Of a DNA stretch of 46,114 nt, positions 42,901-46,114 are shown piece after piece. The first letter of the stretch is position 1; each line of letters opens with the position of its first letter. Source of the stretch: Prosthecobacter sp. Lineage in GTDB: Bacteria > Verrucomicrobiota > Verrucomicrobiia > Verrucomicrobiales > Verrucomicrobiaceae. Made by a program: the position numbers and the translations under genes. Under the pieces are notes generated by a model. The model was given only the letters and a program-made list of their open reading frames with translations. It searched no databases and was not told the origin of the DNA. The stretch spans positions 1 to 46,114 of the forward strand of contig NZ_JACSRD010000105.1 of assembly GCF_014879935.1 (NCBI RefSeq). Direction: 5' to 3'.

Positions 42901-43056
42901 GACAGCGAACTCATGAATGCCATCGTTGATGCGCTCGATGCCCACACGTCGATGAGCAGCAAGGCCCTGAACTCCGAAGCAGTGCGAAAAGGCCTGAAGA
43001 GCATCCTGCTCAACCATGCTGACCTTTGGGAACTGCTGCGGATGAAGGCTGCGTGA
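39973..43056 (+). CDS. hsdR: Type I restriction enzyme endonuclease/translocase subunit HsdR
   Basis: A 1027-residue HsdR. The N-terminal nuclease domain has D141 in NCIDLVLF and E155-x-K157 in VATVELKTDFTQSV. It is followed by a superfamily-2 translocase: Walker A HSAGSGKTNSIAW (K311), DEAH box at 419-422 in ADEAHSSQTG, motif III FTATPKNKTLELFG (476-489), and a motif-VI region FQTGFDQPLL...QTLSRLNRAHPGK. The C-terminal helical part contacts HsdM. HsdR translocates DNA with ATP and cuts at a distance when the site is unmethylated. The length is normal for the family. It starts 25 bp after the PIN gene and is intact, so the system is probably active. Confidence 0.96.
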   Translation: MPLHQELSFETEICEHLAANGWLYAPGDAAAYDRARALFPADVLAWVQETQPKAWDILSKNHGAKAEETLLNRLRDQIDQRGTLDVLRHGIELLGLKQPLKLAEFKPAMAIHEEILKRYAANRLRVVRQVRYSLHNENCIDLVLFLNGVPVATVELKTDFTQSVGDAIDQYRFDRHPKPKGQNPEPLLSFPSGALVHFAVSNHEVAMVTKLDGPATKFLPFNLGNDGAAGNPVNPDGHRTAYLWERVWARESWLEILGRYLIAKRDKKKVIQQVIFPRFHQLDATRKLQAAVLHDGPGAKYLIQHSAGSGKTNSIAWAAHFLAELHDAEQRKVFDTVLVVSDRTVIDTQLQEAIFDFERTSGVVATITNKDGSKSSKLAEALDGSKKIVVCTIQTFPFALEAVRQLAATKGKRFAVIADEAHSSQTGEAASKLKQVLSPEELAELNDGGEVSTEDILAAQMAARAADSGITFVAFTATPKNKTLELFGTKDADGLPRPFHVYSMRQAIEEEFILDVLQNYTSYKLAFKLAHEGKEYDQAEVERSAAMKGIMGWVRLHPYNIAQKVQVVVEHYREFVAPLLEGKAKAMVVVSSRLEAVRWKLAIDKFITEQGYKIGTLVAFSGEVNDKDSGADAFTETSKTLNPNLKGSDIREAFKGDDYQILLVANKFQTGFDQPLLCGMYVDKRLDGIQAVQTLSRLNRAHPGKDTTYVVDFVNEATDILAAFKTYHTTAELAATTDPNLVFNLRAKLDAAGHYDDYEVDRVVEADLKGEKQSELLKAIEPVVDRLMKRYKAAQEALKAAREKKDEAAIKAAQDELNALILFKGDLGAFIRLYTFLSQIFDYGNTAIEKRAIFFKRLIPLLEFGREREGIDLSKVVLTRHKLANKGKQSMLLSEGETPKLEPITDTGGGSVQEKTKVFMGELIEKLNELFGAETTEQDQLVYVNHVLRGKMLQSETLRQQAANNTKEQFATSPDLDSELMNAIVDALDAHTSMSSKALNSEAVRKGLKSILLNHADLWELLRMKAA

Positions 43057-43072
43057 TTTTTTATCCCAAACC

Positions 43073-44437
43073 TCAAAACAACTCCGGAATCATCACACCG
43101 TCAGTGAGCGGCACGGGGCGGCCATCGGCGGAGCGGTATTCGATCTCGCGGTAGTCGTAGCCGAGGGCGGCGTAGATGCTGGCGTGGATGTCGGAGGGGG
43201 AGATGGGGCGGTCTTTGGGATAGGCACCGGTGGCATCGCTGCTGCCGATGACCTGCCCGCCGCGCACGCCGCCGCCGGCGAGGAGGACGCTGTAGCAGCC
43301 GGGCCAGTGGTCGCGGCCGGCGTCGTTGTTGATCTTTGGCGTGCGGCCAAACTCGCCCATCCACACGACAAGCGTGCTTTCGAGCAGGCCGCGTTCTTCG
43401 AGGTCGTCGAGCAGCGCGGCGTAGGCCTGCTCCATCGGCGGCACGAGCTTGTTTTTGAGGCCGTTGAAGTTGTCCTTGTGCGTGTCCCAGGTGATCGACG
43501 GGCCGTTCACGGTGGTGACAAAGCGTGTGCCGGCCTCGATAAGACGACGCGCGAGCAGGTGCGACTGGCCCCAGCTATGGCGACCGTAGCGTTCGCGGAC
43601 TTTTTCGGGCTCTTTGGAGAGGTCGAAGGCCTCGGCGGCCTTGCCGGTTTGCAGCATGCTGGCGGCCTGTTCGTTGAAGATGTCGATTTGAGCCGTCTGC
43701 GGCGAGGTGATGGGCCGTGCGGCGGCGCTCATGTGATTGAGCAGCGCGAGCCGTTCCTGAAAACGCGTGGGCGTGAGGCTCGAATCCAGCGCCATGTTGC
43801 GCACGCGGAAGGTTTTCGCGTTCGGATCGTCATCGAGCACAAAGGGATCGTAGCGATTGCCGAGACAGCCGCCGAACTGGCCGGGTGTGAGGTACACCTT
43901 GCTATCGCAATGTGGAAACGGCGTGATGACGTATGGCGGCACGCCTTTGGAAAAACCATCGCGCTGAGCGAGCCAGCCGCAGAGTGTGCCGACGCCCGGA
44001 ATGTCGGTCGGGCTCGGTGTGATAAGCGTGCTGTCCACGCGATAGGGCCTGCCGACGGTGGCCCAGTGCATGCCGCCGTTGTGGCTGCTGTGGCCGTGAT
44101 GCACGCTGCGGATGAGCGCGAGCTTGTGCATGCGTTTGGCCATCTGCGGCAGCAATTCGGTGATGTGAACGCCGGGGACGTTGGTCTTGATCGTTTTGAA
44201 CTCGCCACGGATCTCGGATGGCGCGTCGGGTTTCGGGTCCCACAGGTCGATGTGGCTCGGTGCGCCGCCGTTGAAGATCAAAATGACCGATTTGGCCTTC
44301 CCGAGGCCGATTTGAGCCTTCGGCATCGGTGAACCGAAAGCACTCAGATGATTCAAACCAAAGCCCAGCATGCCCATCCCGCCTGCTTGCAGGATGTTTC
44401 GCCGCGTGGCGCGGATTTCGGGGAGTGCCGGATTCAC
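43073..44437 (-). CDS. DUF1501 domain protein, solo, exported
   Basis: A 454-residue DUF1501 protein, convergent with hsdR (16 bp between stops). The N-terminus has an arginine-pair signal (ATRRNILQAGGMGMLGFG). Hallmarks are SVILIFNGGAPSHIDLWDPK, SVHHGHSSHNGGMHW, WDTHKDNFNGLKN, VWMGEFGRTPKINND and GRDHWPGCYSVLLAGGG. It differs from the two cassette copies: it has the GAPSHID form instead of GGQSHLD, and no DUF1549/1553 partner is beside it. The sequence is closer to the planctomycete subgroup where the C-terminus reads IYAALGYDYREIEYR. Confidence 0.92.
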   Translation of the reverse strand: MNPALPEIRATRRNILQAGGMGMLGFGLNHLSAFGSPMPKAQIGLGKAKSVILIFNGGAPSHIDLWDPKPDAPSEIRGEFKTIKTNVPGVHITELLPQMAKRMHKLALIRSVHHGHSSHNGGMHWATVGRPYRVDSTLITPSPTDIPGVGTLCGWLAQRDGFSKGVPPYVITPFPHCDSKVYLTPGQFGGCLGNRYDPFVLDDDPNAKTFRVRNMALDSSLTPTRFQERLALLNHMSAAARPITSPQTAQIDIFNEQAASMLQTGKAAEAFDLSKEPEKVRERYGRHSWGQSHLLARRLIEAGTRFVTTVNGPSITWDTHKDNFNGLKNKLVPPMEQAYAALLDDLEERGLLESTLVVWMGEFGRTPKINNDAGRDHWPGCYSVLLAGGGVRGGQVIGSSDATGAYPKDRPISPSDIHASIYAALGYDYREIEYRSADGRPVPLTDGVMIPELF

Positions 44438-44902
44438 AACGGCACAAACCTACGACGCTGGCACCGAGGTCTTGCGCTTCATCGTGAAGGTCGTCCCTTG
44501 TCCCGATTGCAGGGCTGGCTTCGATCATCAGTGGCGGACGGATGCGGCCCCCAGGATTGCATGCTGGTCCCAGGAGTCACGTGCCGTTGGGCTTCTCATC
44601 ATTGAGGTTTTCATACACGAGCTGGGCAGGCAAGGGGGGCGGCATCACTCCTCGCTCTCGGCCATTCGCTTTCCCGGCTCTGCAGAGCCTGGGTACGGCT
44701 GGCTGCGGCGATCCATTCTCCTTAGCAAGACGGAGACGGGTGATGCATGTCCGGGGCGTAGGCGTCAGAACGGCTGGAAAGCAGGTTCACCGCCTGATCA
44801 CGTCGTGTTTTTCGCGATAGGGCACGTTTTCAGCGCTGATTTCTGCGCCGGTTGCCGGGAAGGCTTGCGCAAACGAGGGCGCTGGCGAGAATCGCGCCTG
44901 CC
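44438..44902. other. Gene-free stretch between the solo DUF1501 gene and the MoxR gene
   Basis: About 465 bp. Frames on both strands are open in parts (for example 44542-44820) but have no family features, and they do not agree on a strand. Both neighbours are divergent, so promoters for each should be here; no strong -35/-10 pair was recognised. Confidence 0.5.
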
Positions 44903-45892
44903 ATGCCCGACCTTGCCACCTTCCGCCCGCTGTTCGACAAGCTCAAAGCCGAGATGCAGAAAGCCATCGTCGGTTATGACGAACTGCTGACGGATGTGCT
45001 GGTGGCGATCTTTTCCGGCGGTCACGTGCTGCTGGAGGGCGTTCCGGGGCTGGGGAAGACCTACCTCGTGCGCACGCTGTCCCAGGTGGTCGGTCTGGAG
45101 CCGGGACGGGTGCAATGCACGCCGGATTTGATGCCGGCGGACATCCTGGGCACCCACATCGTGGGTGAGGATGAGAAGGGGCATCGTACGCTGCGCTATG
45201 AAAAGGGCCCCGTGTTCAAGAATCTGCTCCTAGTCGATGAGATCAATCGTGCGACGCCGAAAACGCAGGCGGCGCTGCTCGAAGTGATGCAGGAACGCTG
45301 TGTGACCACGGGGGGCGAACGGCACCTGCTGCCGGAGCCGTTTTTCGTGCTGGCCACGCAGAATCCGATGGAGATGGAGGGCACGTATCCGCTACCGGAG
45401 GCGCAGCTCGACCGCTTCATGTTCAAGATCAAGGTGCCGTTCCCGGATCTCGATGCGCTGGTGGAGATTTCCCGCCGCACCACCGGCTTCACCGAGCCGA
45501 AGCTCGAAAACATGACGAGCGGGTCGCAATTGATCGAGCTGCAGAAGCTGCTCTCCCAGATGCCTGTGGCGGATCCCGTGGCGCACTACGCGTCCCGCCT
45601 TGTCCTGGCCAGCCATCCCGAGCAGCCGGATGCGCTGCCGGAAGTGAAACGCTTCGTCAGTTATGGGGCCAGCCCACGTGCGCTTCAGGCGCTCATTCGT
45701 GGTGCTCGTGTGTGGGCGGCCGTGAACGGCGCCACGGCGGTCTCCACGGATGACATTCGTGCGATCGCGCACGTGTCGCTGCGTCATCGCATCATCCTGA
45801 ACTTCGAAGGCGAGGCGCAGCAGGTGAAGATCGACGACATTATCACCAAATTGCTCGATCAGGTGAAAACACCGGCGCAGCAGGCGGCGTGA
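44903..45892 (+). CDS. MoxR-family AAA+ ATPase
   Basis: A 329-residue AAA_3/MoxR ATPase. Walker A is G46-VPGLGK-T53 in LLEGVPGLGKTYLV, Walker B is LLLVDEINRATPKTQAALLEVM, sensor 1 is FVLATQNPMEMEGTYPLPEA, and the arginine-finger region is LDRFMFKIKVPFP. These proteins act as chaperones that load cofactors or partners into complexes, usually with DUF58 and von Willebrand A-domain proteins encoded next to them. The expected DUF58 gene is not the next frame, and 206 bp of spacer follow. ATG 44903 (MPDLATFRPLF) is preferred to an in-frame start at 44852, which adds an Ala/Arg-rich lead. Confidence 0.93.
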   Translation: MPDLATFRPLFDKLKAEMQKAIVGYDELLTDVLVAIFSGGHVLLEGVPGLGKTYLVRTLSQVVGLEPGRVQCTPDLMPADILGTHIVGEDEKGHRTLRYEKGPVFKNLLLVDEINRATPKTQAALLEVMQERCVTTGGERHLLPEPFFVLATQNPMEMEGTYPLPEAQLDRFMFKIKVPFPDLDALVEISRRTTGFTEPKLENMTSGSQLIELQKLLSQMPVADPVAHYASRLVLASHPEQPDALPEVKRFVSYGASPRALQALIRGARVWAAVNGATAVSTDDIRAIAHVSLRHRIILNFEGEAQQVKIDDIITKLLDQVKTPAQQAA

Positions 45893-46059
45893 CTGGTTGA
45901 ACGGCGGGAATCTCCTGTTTGGAAGTCGCGCTGCGACGCGGGGCATGGCTCAACGCGATCCACCCGCATCGTCTCCCGGCCTTCAAAGGCTTGGAGAAGA
46001 GACGGCTGCCTCTCTGCGTCCGAGGTCTTGACCACGGCTTAGCCTCAATGCCGTTAAGC

Positions 46060-46065
46060 TATAAT
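46060..46065 (+). promoter_or_regulatory. Perfect TATAAT -10-like box
   Basis: TATAAT at 46060-46065 is in an AT-rich patch that stands out in this GC-rich DNA. No good -35 lies 16-18 bp upstream; the nearest TTGACC is 26 bp away. It is 33 bp before a possible ATG at 46099, so it may serve a gene running off the window. Confidence 0.35.
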
Positions 46066-46098
46066 TTCTGTACTTTCTGTTTTGGTGGTTAACTGACA

Positions 46099-46114
46099 AT
46101 GGATGCCCCCATCA
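46099..46114 (+). CDS. Possible start of a truncated gene
   Basis: ATG at 46099 opens a frame of five codons (MDAPI) before the window ends. The support is only the AT-rich, promoter-like stretch before it. Nothing can be said of the product. Confidence 0.2.

Noticed and set aside
46028..46065. Full sigma-70 promoter TTGACC ... TATAAT
   Set aside because: The two boxes are 26 bp apart, too far for a normal promoter; only the -10-like box is reported.
32524..46114. Integrated phage or integrative element with att sites
   Set aside because: No integrase, phage structural gene or second copy of the tRNA-Gln 3' end was seen in the window.
1..46114. Insertion sequences or transposase genes
   Set aside because: No transposase motif or long terminal inverted repeats were found; only the hsdM-hsdS insert and the 18.6-kb remnant look element-like.

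Overview
The window reads as chromosomal DNA of a member of the Verrucomicrobiota, most likely a Prosthecobacter/Verrucomicrobium-like lineage. This is inferred from GC-rich coding DNA, two cassettes of DUF1549/DUF1553 plus Tat-exported DUF1501 proteins (families typical of the Planctomycetes-Verrucomicrobia group), formylglycine-type sulfatases, a PEP-CTERM protein, a ceramidase-like enzyme and a Tat-exported Gfo/Idh/MocA oxidoreductase. No ribosomal marker is present, so the genus is not proven.

Layout. 1-2030 (minus): a truncated lipoprotein and a 594-residue helical-repeat protein. 2147-5973 (plus): a lipoprotein L,D-transpeptidase, a multi-pass membrane protein with a sulfatase-fold domain, and a PEP-CTERM protein. 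6112-9936 (plus): first DUF1549/1553-DUF1501 cassette. 10015-13467 (minus): phoB-phoR-moaA-moaC, tightly packed. 13646-18257 (plus, divergent from phoB): GT4 glycosyltransferase, calcineurin-type phosphoesterase, phoU, parvulin isomerase, NAD-binding dehydrogenase. 18258-19082: debris with a TPR fragment. 19083-22844 (plus): small conserved-looking protein, arylsulfatase, TIM-barrel isomerase, second L,D-transpeptidase lipoprotein. 22854-25079 (minus): nitroreductase and ceramidase-like enzyme. 25212-29404 (plus): GYF-domain membrane protein and second DUF1549/1553-DUF1501 cassette. 29517-30950 (minus): Gfo/Idh/MocA oxidoreductase. 31105-32457 (plus): AGCS sodium:amino-acid symporter.

A tRNA-Gln(CUG) at 32524-32597 is followed by a defence locus on the plus strand (32914-43056): hsdM, a repeat-filled 500-bp segment, hsdS with an unusual C-terminal extension, a PD-(D/E)XK nuclease, an ImmA/IrrE-type metallopeptidase overlapping a PIN-like toxin, and hsdR. 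A lone DUF1501 gene (minus) and a MoxR-type ATPase close the window.

Two systems stand out. First, PhoBR, PhoU, a GT4 glycosyltransferase and an LpxH-like phosphoesterase lie together. The last two match the known Agt/PlcP pair, so this looks like a phosphate-controlled switch from phospholipids to glycolipids. Second, the hsdM-hsdS junction holds a perfect 28-bp hairpin and a strictly 21-bp-periodic, near-palindromic array that stays open as one reading frame encoding a degenerate GPSEGPK/F heptad. That frame overlaps both neighbouring hsd genes by ATGA, and the whole insert is bounded by a 7-bp direct repeat. It is the strongest candidate for an undescribed element here.
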